DNA of 64,000 nt from Boswellia sacra (GCA_013180625.2 SNVD02004529.1:124001-188000), one strand, 5' to 3'; counted from the first letter of the stretch, positions 27,313-41,337 are shown. The notes: generated from the sequence alone by a model not told the origin. Numbers and translations are program-made.

Positions 27313-28574
27313 GTCATTTACTTTTCATCGGCGTATACCCAGCTAGTTTGAAGTATTTGAGACATAGTTGCATTTGTCTATAACTTTTCCGTTTTAGTGA
27401 TGTCTTAGAGCTTTAGCATTTTTATTCGTTTATTAGGGAGGATCTGGTCTTCTTTAAATTAGAGATCCTGCTGTACATGTCATCCTTTATATGATTAAAA
27501 GAAGCGAAGTTTATTGAGCTTCTTTTCTATCACCTCCTCTTTTACCTGTGTTTTTATGTTGATAATTTGGATCTCAACTGGAAAACTGGTTTCGCAGTCC
27601 TTGTTCCTCTTCCATGGTGCAGATTTCAGAATTTCATGTCCAATTATTGCAAGTCCTAATGGCAGTGATCACCTGTGTGTTATGAATGACACTGTCACGT
27701 ATGTGAGTGAGGAGATGTCGACCATTCTGTCTATACACTTGCATAAATTTTGATAGAACTGACAGCCAACAAGAATCTTGGCTAAATAAACAAGACTGCA
27801 GATTTATCTGAAGTATTGAGTAGCTGTTGCGCGGGTGAATTCTGGCATCAATCAACAGTTATCACAATTATTTAGATCTAACTCAATCAGGAGTCTTGCT
27901 TCCGGATATGTTAATTTGGTTATCCAGTGCAGTTCAAAAGAATAATGTTTGTTTTCAGCCAACTGAATGAATCCATCTCTGAGATTGAACCATTGCAGGA
28001 GATGGGAAGACATCAGGACATCTGATGATAAACATTAGTTTACGATTCAGAAGGTCGTAATTTAGTCAACAAATCCTATAAAAAAGACTCATTTCAACTG
28101 ACGGGAGAATATGTTATGATTAGCGATTCAATAACAATGGAATGATCCTGCTTGCATTCAGTTTCTTGTACTAACCGAATAAAACCATCTTTAGAATTTA
28201 GCCATTGCAGTGCAAGAAATCATCACCATAGAGGATGGAAAAAATTGACATCATGTTAAAATCCTAATAAAATCCAGACATGCAATAATAGAAGAATCGT
28301 TTCGATGCTAACTGCAAGTGAGTTAAGCGAGGGCCTAACACTTACAAAAAAGACATGTACGATACGGTGCAGCAAGACAAAGATCTTCCAACACTTGTTA
28401 AAACTAAAGTTCTCTGAACACCAAGAATGCCATAGACAAAAATTTTCTTAATTTCTCAACAATGTACATTGCTTTACATAACACAAGTATGGAGGTACCA
28501 TATTCAAAAGTAGGCCAGAGCAAGAACAAAACAAGAAGCAGTAAAAGCCCTGGATTAAAATGAGAGAACAACTA
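27313..28574. other. Convergent intergenic region: 3' ends of NET1 and the ALP1-like gene
   Basis: About 200 bp after the NET1 stop is probable 3' UTR. The minus-strand ALP1-like gene ends at 28575, so the two genes are tail to tail. No repeat or additional gene was supported. Confidence 0.5.
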
Positions 28575-30288
28575 CTAGCTATTTGTTGGAGTTTTTTCTC
28601 TGCTCTGATGTAAATGTTTATGTAGGCTTTCCCTCATGATTCTTCCCACTGGATCAACCTGCTTACAGCATTGCTCCCCATAACCCAAGTCATGATGGTC
28701 TGACAAAGTAACATCAGGATGCAACTGATCTCCGCTATCAATAATTATATTGTGGAGTAGACAACATACCAAAATAATACTTGGCAGTTTTCGCTTATCA
28801 GGTCTCCACATGACCTTGTTAAGGATTCTCCAACCACCTTTTAATTGCAAGAATGCCTTCACTGCTAGAGATGTTACAGCTTCATGCACAGAATTAAAAG
28901 TAGACATGGAAGCCAAAAGGCCATTATTTTCATAGGGAGTTATAAGCCATGGAAGAAGAGGGTACGCAGCACCACCAACTATAAATTCTCTTGACTCCAC
29001 TTCATCTGACAAAGTTCTGACATTTCCATTCAAACGCTCGCCAGCCTCACAGAGTTTAAAAAACCCCGAACACTTCAATAGTCTAGATACAGTCATACCC
29101 CCTGGCCAACCTGTAACGATATCAACAAATCTCATCTCATGGTCAACAATCCCCTGCACTAGCATGCTGTAATTATTCTCTTGGTCACACCAATCATCTG
29201 AAGTTTGGACAGCAGGAAGTGTCATAATAATGTGAGTAGCATCAACAGCTCCACAACAATTTGGCAACCCAAATGATGCTTCAAATTTTGACTTTATTTC
29301 TTCCATTCTATTAGAATCAGGCCACTTGAGATGGTGCTTGGCACGTTCTTCTAATGCCTCAATAAATCTCCAAGTCACCTGCGAAACTGTGGATTGGCCT
29401 ACCCCAAATGCAGCTCCAACTGAGACTTGGGACTCACCAGATGCTAATCTTCGCAGAGCAATTGCAACTTGTTTCTCAACACTAAGAAGTCTTCCCTCAA
29501 TGTTGATTAGCCCAGAGGGTGGCCTTGACACAAGGTCTTCTCTCACAAGGGAACAGATGTAATCAAAAGTCTTCTTCGAAACCCTAAAGAAATACTTGAA
29601 TGCTTCTTCCTCACTCGAGGGTATCGTTACTCCTGCAAGTTTTAGTTAAATCAATGTAATTAAACCAACACTTCAGTTCCCATGTGAGGATCCCTGCCAG
29701 TGCAAGTTGTGAAAGCAAACCTAATGGATTTCAACTGAAAACTTGATATTCAAGCTTGCTCTTTTATTCTGCTTTTTTACTAACTGAAAGTTGATTTTTT
29801 TTTTTTTACATTTTTAAAAATGAAATAGGGTGAATCAATCATTCTTTAACTACATACTTTATACACATAGATATGCTTTCCTTTAGAATTTTCTTTATTG
29901 TTTTACAAATTTAACAAATATATTCGTAACCGAAGATACAAACAAATAGCCTACATATTGGTAATTTAACCGGAAATAAAAGCAATTCCTATTTTTTTTC
30001 TACAAATCAAGCAACCTAAACTATAAAAAAAAATGCAAAAAAAAAAAAAAATTAGCCAAGTTAGAAGCTGTAAACTGCAAATAATACTGTGAATATATTT
30101 TACTTGAAAATGAATAAAATGGAGAAAATAGAACCTGGGATTGAAGAGTTCTTGGCCCAGAAACTGTTCCACCAATCGGAGTCGGAGGATTTGGGCTCTG
30201 TTGGAACTACATTTGAGCTTTTGTTCTTCTTCAGTTTCTTCGAAACCTTTTTGGTTTTCTTGGATTTCGATTTCTTCGGAGGAGCCAT
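28575..30288 (-). CDS. ALP1-like protein, domesticated PIF/Harbinger transposase
   Basis: Related plant proteins (ALP1/ALP2) descend from Harbinger transposases and act in chromatin complexes such as PRC2. Two exons, 30288-30135 and 29632-28575, total 1212 nt (403 aa). The codon split GG|A gives IPGVTIPSSEEEAFKYFF. The N-terminus is a lysine/serine-rich tail (MAPPKKSKSKKTKKVSKK). A helix-turn-helix-like segment (ALRRLASGESQVSVGAAFGV) and the DDE_Tnp_4 nuclease fold follow. The first catalytic Asp is kept in GAVDATHI. The position of the second (usually HDSR) reads MTVSR, and the usual IERAF block reads AVKAF, so the second Asp and the Glu appear lost. No terminal inverted repeats flank the gene. 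Both points support a host gene rather than an active transposon. An in-frame upstream ATG at 30345 is an alternative start; 30288 is preferred because family members begin with a short basic tail. Confidence 0.88.
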
Positions 30289-31717
30289 ACACTGGTTACC
30301 AGGAAGCTTTTGCACCAATATAATGTTGCAAGTCCGCAACTCCAAGTTGCTGATTTGATTTCCACTGCTCCAATCACTGAAAGCTCAAAGAAGAAGCCCG
30401 TTAGAACCCAGAGGAAGGTCCTTGCCAAAACGCTGCCGTTTAAGGTATTTAATTCAGTTAAAAAAAATGGCTGTATTTATAGGTTTTTTTTTTAAGTCTC
30501 AAAATATAGAAGAAAGTTAAAATGAAAAATGCGTTGTTATGCTTTTTTGTGCCAAAAAAAAAAAAATTCATGTTTGACAGTGATATGCTGATGCATTATT
30601 AAATTTACTAGTTTCCTGAAAATAAACTTATACCATTTTCTTAAAGCTTGTGAGTTGGTGTTTGGCTTAACATGCAAGTGTCACACTGAATTTGAATCTA
30701 TAACCATTGGATTAATATAGCTTATGTTTAAGTTTGTCGACGTAAGTTTAACTCTAATATTTAAGCCCAAATACACAATCCACCAATCTATTTTAAATTA
30801 ATAATAATTGCTATAACCCTTATCAATTGTTATAAATATCAATACCAATATAGATACGTTGGAAAAATTTTAATTTTGTTTTTAAGTAATTCATGAGATT
30901 AAAGCAACATGCTATGGGTCATGTTACCGCCTTATTGTATGAACTTAGAGTGAGACTATGAATCTTCTACTAATATGAGTGATGATAAGATTAAAATTAT
31001 CTATCATATTATTTAATCTAAAATTCTGGTAAAAGTCGAATAAGATAATGTATAAGCTGGCAAGCTAATCAATTTTGACTTTCTTAATATTTGGAAGAAG
31101 AAGTATGAGATTTTATCTACTAAATCATTGCCATGAATTTTTTGTCATGGAGACTGGTGAGTGTCCATTGCTGCCAAAGTTACTTGACGTTTCTGTAATG
31201 CTTCATTTACGATATTAATTTTTCAGCCAAGAATGCCATGCTGCCATGTTAGCGCAAAGGGTTCTCGGGTATTCCATTTTAATTATCAATCTTTGTAACA
31301 TATATATCATCTGTTGCATCCGTCCATTCAGATTTTTGGGTATGGCTGGTTTGAGATTAGTTTCCATTCAAATTCATCAGGAGCAGCCTACAAGCCCAGT
31401 ATGATTCTCGTCACTAGTGTAAATCCAGGAACTAAATAGGAGAAGCAGCTTGCGTTCTCATCAGAATCCCGAAATGCTTTCCGATTTATGTATTTAATTA
31501 TCTATTATTGTACAACTTACATACTGTTGGGAGGGAAAAAAAAACTTAATCCTCCAACTATTAATCATAGCATCATCAACTTAACGTTACTCATTACCCT
31601 TTGGTTACTTGACAAACGGCAAATACGACACGTACAATAGTTGGGACTCTCTAGATAAAAAAAAAAAAAATATCTAAGCTATATATTGCACACTCTTGAC
31701 TGCATTGTTCAAATAAC
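30289..31717. other. Intergenic: ALP1-like 5' side and SULTR 3' side
   Basis: Plus-strand ORFs overlapping the first ALP1-like exon (30089-30495) are shadows. The rest is AT-rich with several A-runs (30547, 31657) and no recognised element or gene. Confidence 0.45.
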
Positions 31718-34700
31718 TTAGACATTGTTCCATGCCCCTGATTCTTCCTTCGCAGGATTTGGTTTATTTTTGTGAAGCATGAAATTGCATGCTGCAACTG
31801 CTTCTCCTACCGTCAGATGGATCCATTCCAGGCCAATATTTTCGATGAACTTGGACTTGTCCAACTTCTTCATCACCTCAGCTCCAGGGTTAGCCAATGC
31901 AAGCTAGAAACAATTGGAAAGAGGAAAGTAGAACAAATCACCATTTATGTTTTCTTTTGATTAACATCGCTTAATTGATTTGTCAAAACACATGAGATGG
32001 CAAAGGAAATTTACCTTCAGTCCCCTTCTATCACTAATTTTCTTGACCTCTTCTAGCATGCCTATCCCACTTGTGTCAATGTTACCAACAGCTGTGAAAG
32101 AAATATTTTTGTAAGTCAGCAATAGTTGGAATTTCATGATTTTCATAAGAGGATCAATTTCTAAAACAAGTACTTACCGCCCAAATCGAGGATGACATAA
32201 TGTAAGCTAGGCTCTCCTGAAGATTTCAACCGGTCTTCCTCATCATCGATCCATCTTATTATCCTGTTAAGAATACCGAGAGCAGTTGCTGTGAACATAT
32301 AATTACATGTATATTTTATAGCGCACAAACAGTCATGCCACATAAATTTCTGTCATTACTATTAGGAGTACCTTTCTCTTAAGTAGCTTGCATTGGAGAA
32401 GTAAATGGGGGCATCAATCTCAAGTATGAGAACTCCAGGAATCGAGTTTGCATTTGGGTAATGTTCCCTGTTTCTGTATATCATCGAATTCGGTATGTTA
32501 CCAAGAACTACAGTCCTTGGTCTTGACACAAAGAGAAGTACCCTGAGCAAGGAAATTGTAATCTGCAGGTTTGCAAAATGACCCAACTTGAGTTTTAATT
32601 CGAGTCAACAAAGTATTTTAATTTCAATTTATGTTTTGTGTTCATGGCAGAGCAGAACATACCGCAACGACCAAGCCGACCTCGATGTTGACAAAAACCA
32701 CACCAATATAGGCACCAATGCACACTAAAAAGTCAAATTTATCAACTTGCCATAGATGGATAGCTCCTTCATAGTCAATGAGGCCAAGCATTGCAGCCAT
32801 TATAATTGCTGACAACACCACAAGGGGGGTGTAATGGAACAATGGGGTTAGAAACAGTAATGTGAACATCACTGCGACTGCCATAAAAACGTTTGACATT
32901 GCTGTTTTGCATCCTGCATTGAAATTTACAGCCGACCTCGAAAATGGCCCTGAAATTTAATGTCAATGCCAGCAATGTTAAAAACGAGTTTCTACTTAAA
33001 ATGGCAATTTCGACTGAATTTGGTGAAGGGGATGGTGGGAAATTAATTTTATACCTGTGGTGAGGTAGCAAGAAGTGCAAGAACCAGCTATGTTCATCAT
33101 CCCAAAAGCTATCATTTCTTTGTTCCCATCAATATGGTAATTCTTGAACAACGCAAAACTTCTCCCTACAGCTATCCCTTCCTGTAAGGTTACATAGATT
33201 TTAAAATCTCAACTTCCATAGTTGAATTATTGTTCTCTTTATGCAAGTTCATATAAATTGGTGACTTTATTCTCGGAAGCAGATTAAACCTGATATGTAA
33301 AATAATTTATATAAATCATGTGTGGCTTGAGTTTTCAACTCAACAATATTATAGAATGGTGGGTCAAAGGGAAACAAATAGAGGGTACGTGTGCTGCCTG
33401 CGGGCTGTTATATGGTAATATAAGAACAAGATAAGGATACTCATTGCTTACAGCCATAGCAATGACGCCAGTGATAATGCCGGTTTTTATAGCTACGGGT
33501 AGATGAGGAGACACAAAAATCAGATCCGCGACAGACACTGGATTCAATCCCTTCTTCAGGTGTCCTATCTGTATAAATCACAACAAAATGCTGTATATCA
33601 GAACTCTTCATCAAGCACATAAAGCAAAACAATCCACAAACAGCGCTGAATAAGGCCAACAAAAGCAGATAGGAATTCGATTGGGGCACGCAGACTCTTC
33701 CCAATGAGGAGCCAGATGTCATGGGGCCCATGTTGCTATTATTGGTGAGGGCCCACTATCTTTTAAAAACTTTTGTTGCATTGGCCCAAGATAAGTCAAG
33801 GCCAGGTCACATTTTTGATGGACCTTACACAAAGCCATGGTCCAATCTCAAGCTGTTGCTGATTGGTCTGTTTGATCGGTTGGGTCACGGCGCCTTACCA
33901 TAGAGACAAAACAGACAAATTTTATACCATGTCGAAAAGAGGAGTGGGGGAGGGAGAGAAAAGAGTGGTCGGTGGTCAGTGCTCACCACTTGAACGCCAT
34001 GTTTCTCAGCATGTGTCAGATAAACGAGAAGGCTTCCCAGAATAACTGACGTTAATGGCGCCATTGCTGATATCCAGAAGAACTTTGGTCTTCTCTTGCT
34101 CTACAATTGAAAGAATTAATTATTGAAATGGAATTAATTTAATGTTTTTGGCAAGAACAAGTGATGTATTTTCATTTTAGTAAATGATCCATCTATCAGT
34201 TCATTATTATTTCTTTAGTGAAAAAATATGCCTGGAGTGGGAACAGGTACGGTAAAGAGCATTTATTATAATAATTAAATTAAATATTTTAGGAAGGTGA
34301 AAAGTTGATAAAAATCATTGAGTACATCATCAATTAACCCTGTAGTGAATCATTTAAACTTTCTTTAATTTAAAATGTGAGGATACCCATTTTCTTTATT
34401 CGAATTTGTTTTACTTACAAAGTATCTAGTGATGAGAAGGAAGAAAAGGAAACAACAGCCCAGCACGACACTTTCCCATCTCCACTGTCATAATTAAACA
34501 CATGTTAGATAAAGAGTACAAACTACAAAGAAACAAATTAAGCGGATCGAAGAGAAGACAGAAATTACATTAAATCACGCCCAAACAAAAAACCTAGCAT
34601 GGTCGCTATATATTTACTTTCTTTTTCCAAATTCTATCGTTATCCACGGATTGTTTATATTTCCTATGCATGCAAATGTAAGCAGATTAATTATATATTG

Positions 34701-36524
34701 CAGGATCTGAATCGAGATTAATATCTTATATAATATGTGTTTAATAATGTGAACCCAAGTTATGCTGAAGTGATTTCTTAAGCTGTTAAAATATCTAACA
34801 GAAACTGTTAAGTTTTGATAGCTTCACATGCTGAGTTTAGATTATTCTGTAAGGTTTATAAAATTAAGAACACATTAATTTAATTTATTTGATATGTCAA
34901 AGATGGTCATAAATACGAGAAGGACGACTGTTTATACATATATTGAGACATTTTTCGTCTAATGGAATAAATACCCGTGAATAATAAGAACATTTCAAGA
35001 TATCCCATAGATTTATATTTATTATTATTTTTTTGTGTGGGTGTAAGAGAGAGCATGTGTCCGAGTGTCGTCTAATATTATTATAAGTTCTTCATTTGTC
35101 TTGCCCGAAAGTGGATAAATAGGTGGATAGATAGATATAAATATAAAATTATTAGCTTTTAAGTTAAGAAGAGGACCTGATGTGTTTGGGAGAAGACAGA
35201 ACGCATGACAGCTATAATATCAGTGGCACGGGTGAAATGATCAAGCCCGAGCATTCCTTTTAGCTGTTGCAGGCACACCACAGTAGCTGCTCCTCCCATG
35301 AAACCTATTATCGCTGCATGCGATAGGAAATCCACGATAAACCCTAACCTGCCATTCAATAATTAAACACCACAGTGATTTGATCAGAATTCTTTGTTTT
35401 TTTTTCTTCTTTTTACAAGATACATAGATCATAAAATATGAATAAGATACATAGCAATTTATCATTATTTACCATAGTATTCCTTTTTTTTTTTAATCCG
35501 TATTTGACAGTTTGTCAAGCCGAAGCAATGAACCAATCACAAATTCCTTTAGATTCGTATTACTATTAGTTAAAAATTTCTTCACAAACAGCATACATGG
35601 TCGATTTATTTGTTCATCCAGAAAGACAACAGCAAAAGACAAGAAGTATACAACCGAAGCTGATAGAACAACTGCAAAATGCCTCCTCAAACCTTTTAGT
35701 TTTCTGTCAATTTAAGACACAGTTTAACTGAAAGGACGTGTCCCTAATTTTTGTTTCCTTACTTAAATTGAGTATAGATATTTCCAACTTATATCACAGA
35801 ACTAATTGGAGGAGAAGAAGAAAGAAAGCGACTAATAATTACCAGTATTAATTCCAACGTTTTGCTCGACTAATTAAATTACCTCAACAATCCCAAGGAA
35901 GCTTGAAAAACTCCAGCAAAGAATGTTGCAGTGAAAGCAAGGTGAAGATAAAGTGTGGGGTTCTCACTAGCATTAACATCTTTCCCCAACATAGACGCTG
36001 TTAGAAGTGAGGCAACCGCAACTGTTCCTACTGCCAAATCTTTGGAGCTCCCCATCATTGCGTAAACCAACGGTGGAACAAAGCTTGAATCTGCACGAAC
36101 CAAATGAAAAAACCAGAAGTCCATTAAATTTTATTAACCATTTAATGATCTCAATTAATTAGTTGATTATGAATTTGTACGTACATAGACCCAGAATTGG
36201 TGGCAAGTTAGCCAGTTTGGCATAGCTTATCCCTTGAGGGATTGCAAGGCTAGCAATAGTGATACCAGCGACAAGGTCAGCTTTCAAGAACTGAAAACTG
36301 TAACGGTGAATCCATTCAAGAATTGGCAAAAAATACTGAAGGCCTAAAATGAAACGCTTAGAGGTTGGCTGGTGCTTGAACTGCTTAAGCGGATCATCAG
36401 GAAAGAAGGTCTCCTTGAGATTATTCTTCAGTGACTTCAAAAAAGATTGAGGTGGTGGAACCACAACACGAGGAGCGAACTCCCCATTTGACTTAGAAGG
36501 GTATACGTAATCGGCGTTACCCAT
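31718..36524 (-). CDS. SULTR3;1: Group-3 sulfate transporter (SULTR3;1-like)
   Basis: An H+-coupled sulfate carrier of the SLC26/SulP family. Arabidopsis SULTR3 members have been placed in the plastid envelope and influence sulfate supply for cysteine synthesis. Twelve minus-strand exons: 36524-36185, 36090-35883, 35348-35177, 34484-34419, 34100-33987, 33568-33452, 33181-33055, 32949-32663, 32562-32372, 32263-32178, 32091-32015, 31903-31718. They total 1971 nt (656 aa), the family length. The SulP signature GITIASLAIPQGISYAKLAN sits near residues 90-110, followed by about ten to twelve hydrophobic segments. The STAS domain (about 510-640) contains VGNIDTSG, placing the conserved STAS threonine at about 576. 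The protein starts MGNADYVYPSKS and ends GAWNNV, both SULTR3;1-like. The subgroup number is from memory of family termini and is less certain than the family. Confidence 0.94.
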
Positions 36525-36694
36525 GGATATGCGAGCTAGCTAGCTGCAGCTTAGGACAAACTTGCTTGCAGCGGTTATAAATGAAATGTAGCGATAGGAT
36601 TGGCTATGCCTATGCTGAATTGGGAGGTGGAGATAATAGAGAGAGATGAGAAGAGGAGGGTGGTGCAGTGAGTGAAAGAGTGGGGTGCCAATGG

Positions 36695-36702
36695 CTTTAT
36701 AG
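36695..36702 (-). promoter_or_regulatory. Probable TATA box of the sulfate transporter gene
   Basis: CTATAAAG on the minus strand lies 171 bp upstream of the ATG. A pyrimidine-rich CT leader typical of plant 5' UTRs follows (36600-36665). No sulfur-responsive element was identified with confidence. Confidence 0.5.
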
Positions 36703-37301
36703 GGAGGGAATAAGATGGTGAAGTGGACTGTTACAGTTTCAGTGCGTTAAGGGACCCGCGTGAATAGATTTAAAACTTAATGTAATAGAAAGGAACATAC
36801 ATTTTTTCTGTAAGATCAGTTTCATATTTTTTAATCTCTTAGCTGCCTGCCCATCTCGTGCCTCCCCAACAAGGGGAGGCAAAATCCCGGAAGCTTACGT
36901 ATACTATTATATTGTGTGTGCGAAGCCTTCATTTCTGCTCTATTGTTGCATCATGCACCCGTACACTTGGTGCACCTCAATTGGATACTTCTGTAAGTGA
37001 CTGTCAGCTTGACACGTAGTCCGTGATGGCTGGTGTGCTAGAGAGATATTAAAGTTAAACCCTTGCAAGTTCACTCTTTTTGGGTTACAATATATTTTTT
37101 TTTTCCCCGAATTAATGGGTTATTAGGGAAGTTCCGGAAGATCTTAATTACTTACCGAATTAAAATACAATGTGCTTGACCACATTTCATTTTCATTTTT
37201 TAATTAACTTCATGCCTAACACGTTAATAAAAATTGAAGTGAACTATTCGATCGGCAATTAATCGATCGATTGGGAAACCCTTCTTTGAATGGAAACGTG
37301 C
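36703..37301. other. Promoter region upstream of the sulfate transporter
   Basis: Non-coding sequence between the TATA box and the hAT MITE. Nothing specific recognised. Confidence 0.4.
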
Positions 37302-37309
37302 TTGTCAAT

Positions 37310-38119
37310 TAGACCTGGCAACGAGTCGTGTTAGAGCAGTTTCGTGTCGTTTCGTATTCGTGTCGTGTTAAATTATTTTAATCTAAATCCGACCCATTAA
37401 CTTATTGGGTCTAAATCTATAAACCCAAACCCGACTGTTAACTTAACGTGTTACCCGAATCCAACCCATTTAACCCGTTTTTTTATTTTCAAGTTAGACA
37501 ACAATATGTGTAACATGATTTGTATAAATTCTAAACAAATAATACAACCAATAGTTTATAAATTTAAAATCTAACAAATATTTTGAAATCTATTGAAATA
37601 TCCAAATTTAATATAATACGAAAATATAAACAAAATTTTATATCCAACATCATTTAAATATCCATCTAAAGTGTATTTAAGATAAATAATTAATAATATC
37701 CAATTATTGAATGATTTTTGAAAATGAAATAGAACATTTTATGAGTTTCTTCTTTATATTTCTCATCAAAATGTTATACTCATACACACATAAGAAAAAG
37801 ATGACGTAATTGTATTAGAATAATTTTAATTAGGTTAAATATAGTTATAAATTAGCATTTGTTATATTTTATTATATATCGTGCATTTGTTATATTTTAT
37901 TATATATCATAAATAAATTTACTATATTATCTTTAATATTAACGTGTTAAACGGGTGAAACGGTTTTTTATAGGATAAACTCAAACACGGTCCGATATCA
38001 AACGGGTTTTACCGTGTTAACCCATTAACGACCCAATCCGATAATATTAGATCCAAAACACGTTTTTATCGAATGGGTTCGTGTCGTGTTAACGGGTCGT
38101 ATAGAATTTGCCAGGCCTA
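37310..38119. mobile_element. 810-bp hAT-type MITE with perfect 8-bp TSD
   Basis: TTGTCAAT at 37302-37309 and 38120-38127 is a perfect 8-bp target duplication. The ends are TAGACCTGGCAA and, inverted, TAGGCCTGGCAA (one mismatch). Subterminal TTCGTGTCGTGTTAA occurs at 37357-37371 and again in the same orientation at 38078-38092. The interior is AT-rich with no transposase. The 8-bp duplication and the TAGRNNTGGCAA ends identify hAT. It shares its end style with the 18205 element, so the two may belong to one broad family. Confidence 0.88.
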
Positions 38120-38127
38120 TTGTCAAT

Positions 38128-41022
38128 GCTTATAAATTTCAAATATCTTACCTGCAGTGAATGAATTGTACATAGGAGCTGACCTTTCCATATATATCCA
38201 GTCATAAGTCAAGCAATCATAACACGATTATCGCTTATTGTCGCACTCTAGTCTTTAATTTAGGCTTGGGTTAATCTACACGTACGACCACACACCTTAT
38301 TAGGGGCGATGAAAATCTTCACATTTACTGTGTATTCATCATAATAATCTTCGTGTAAGCTTGCATTTGCATATATACATGATCTCGCCAGGCATTAAAA
38401 CAAATAAAATAAGTAAGATTTTGTATATATGCTTCGCCATAAATTAAAGCTAGAGAGATTATAATAATTTGTGAAGGTGAACAAATGAACTTGACTACTG
38501 AAGTCGATTAATGAGATCTGCACTAAATTAATTAAAGAACATTTTAAGTGTTGATGGCTACAGTACAGCCCCGCTACAATAGAGTAGCTGAGATAAAGAA
38601 AGCAAAATACATTTTTGATTTGACGACGGTGTGTCCACTGATATATTATTAATATTATTAGGGGAAGGAAAATCGTAACCGAATTAGAAATTAGACTGGA
38701 ATTGGGTTGACTAGATGACGTGGACGTCTCTCATCGTCTCAGCTGTCAATAACCGGACTTGGGGGAGTCAAACTTGAAACGCTTGCTTGGACCGTAAAAA
38801 CGGCTGTTTCGTAACGGCGGAATCTGGACGGCTCTAATTGAAGTCCCCGTCAGATTCTTCAACCACGACGACATGCTTGCTTGGTGAACAGTAGGAACGG
38901 CGCCCACAAAAGGCTTTATCAGGTAAGACATGACACGTGTGCAACTGATGACGCTGGACTTATACATTTTTCATTTTCCTATGATTACTTTTTAAGTGGA
39001 CCTGCCTCACTAATTCTATATTAAATCGTTCCGCCATTGTTACACATCCAAGTATTTTCAAAGCCAAAACTTGGTCTACTTCCATCACCGACATATAACC
39101 ACGTGTCCTCGTAAATTTGGAGCATACAGATGCATTTTTCATGCGCTAGTATATATAACGTTTCATGATTAAGTGAATGCATGATAAAATTGGCTCTTTC
39201 TTGAAAATTTCATTAATCTTTTATATATTTTTATTAGATAGAGTTTTCAATATATACAGTTAATTTTTTAAGTAAATGCATGATTAAGATTTAAGAGTCA
39301 ACAAGCATTGCATAGATGACAACTATCAAATTGTTCGTATATATTGACAATAAACAAAAGACAATATTATGTCAAATGAAAAAAGGGATTCTGTCTCCAT
39401 GGTTGACATAACATAAGGACTAAACTAAATTACTTAATTATAGCATTGATAAGTAGAATTAATTTGGAATTGATAACGTATTCCAAGAAAGAATCAACTT
39501 GAACAATATAATTAATAAGTAGGTGTTTACTTATAAGCAAGGTTTAATTAAAGAAAACAAAGCTTTTGTTAGTGACAAATAACAATATCACGGGCAGGAG
39601 GGTCTTTCCCATTGAGACAAAATAAGACAACTCATTAGCATATATTTCGATCACGAGAGACTGAGAGAGAAAGAGACTTCAATTCCCTAAGTCGTTTATG
39701 TTATATAAATATAATCGGTTTTCGTATATAATTAATGACTCAGGAGACCCTCTTTGTTAACTTTTTGAATGTCATCCTTTCAAGGACTTGAATGTCTTTT
39801 ACTAGTGTAATAATGCACGAACAATCGAAATGGATAAACAAGCTGCTAACCCTAGAGATTTAGCTTAGATGTCCTTTTTAAATGGATTGAACAAAACAAA
39901 AAGGCTTAGGGAAAAAATTCTTATTGTCTAATCTTTAACAGGTCAATTTGTTTATTATTGGTCAACTTGTGATATTAAATAACTATTACGGGGCTCTGAC
40001 GCATAAATCGTATCTTGATCTATCTCTGTCAAGAATTGCGGGAAATTCCAAATTATTAACTGGCCATGTTAACGAGTGGTACTGCAATATTAATAATATA
40101 TAACATAGATATGCAGCTATTTTCAACGCAGTGTTCATACTCATCTGCTAATATTTAACTGAACAGACAGTACCTCTTCTAATCGTTTTTCTATACTTTC
40201 CGATCATAAAGGATCGGCAAGCCAGTTGGGAAAAGGGAATTTCTCAGTTGAAATGTTTCATAATACTTTAAGTAAAAAATTAAGCGTCATCACGAATAAA
40301 TTGTAGAATGATCGCAAACGTGACACAATTAACCATTCCCATTTTAAAAAGAGGAAAAAACTTAGAAGCATCCGGTTAGATATGATACTTTCTCCCTTCT
40401 AATTTCAATATTTGGAGGTGGGGCGTGGTGTGGTGGACCTTGAAGGAGAAGGACCAAGACATATAATGTAAGGTCTTACGATTTTATTTTGGCCAAACTT
40501 AGCGTACACAAAGATGCAAGAAAGATCATGTCAGTTCCCAAAAAAAAAAAAGGTTAGAAGAATCTAGCAAAATAATTCGTTCTCGGTACTAATTTAATGT
40601 ATTTGTTCGTTGTATCGGTCATGGCTACAAAGCAATATTGGGCATTATTGTAGTGGGTAGATATGCAAAATCGATCCCACTAGGAAAACACCATATTTAT
40701 CTTATATTCTTCACGTGCCCTTTCCGTCTATGTTGAAGTTTTCTTGGAAGGAAAAGCTTTTTGGGAGGCCAATATATAGTATATATTTCTTAGTGAAAGA
40801 AAAAGATATTCTAACTAGCTATATAAATTGTCATTTGGACGCCAAGCGCCACCTATACAGCCAGCGCTTTATGTCGTAATAGTCCTGACACTTTCATGCG
40901 CAATGCAACCTCCGGGGCCCTTCTCTTCATTTCAATAATATGGCTTTTTCAATGCTCTCTGTGTGTAAAGGGCTCCTTGTTGACCATGTGTAACACAAAA
41001 GTTTGTTCTGCTCTGCTGCTCC
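38128..41022. other. Intergenic, no gene supported
   Basis: A minus-strand ORF at 38746-38967 (73 codons, basic, ending RFKFDSPKSGY) is followed upstream by another at 38960-39142. Neither has a recognised domain and both may be chance. The remainder is AT-rich with no delimited repeats. Confidence 0.35.
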
Positions 41023-41167
41023 CCTCTCTTGGTAGTGAAAAGTCAGAGAGGGTAGCCCCTTCTACTTGGAACGTTAATAGAAGAGGGAGTTATGCTTTTT
41101 CCTCTCTTGGTAGCGAAAAGTAAGAAAGGGTAGCCCCTTCTACTTGGAACGTTAATAGAAGAGGGGG
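41023..41167. repeat. Two-copy 78-bp tandem repeat
   Basis: CCTCTCTTGGTAG starts at 41023 and again at 41101. The two units are near identical, including CCCCTTCTACTTGGAACG, and the second ends near 41167. Each unit begins CCTCTCTT and ends with GAAGAGGG-type sequence, so each can fold back weakly. Confidence 0.85.
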
Positions 41168-41337
41168 TTAAAAGTATAAAAGTAAACGAAAAAAAAAAAG
41201 CAGTTTTGAATCCAAGACTTTGTATATAATCTAAAAAAATCAACCTAATCTAATTAACTAGTAACAAAAATTTTATTATTCTAGTTTTTGGTATATTAAA
41301 TGTATAAATTAACCTTCTTGTCAACATTGCTCGGTGT

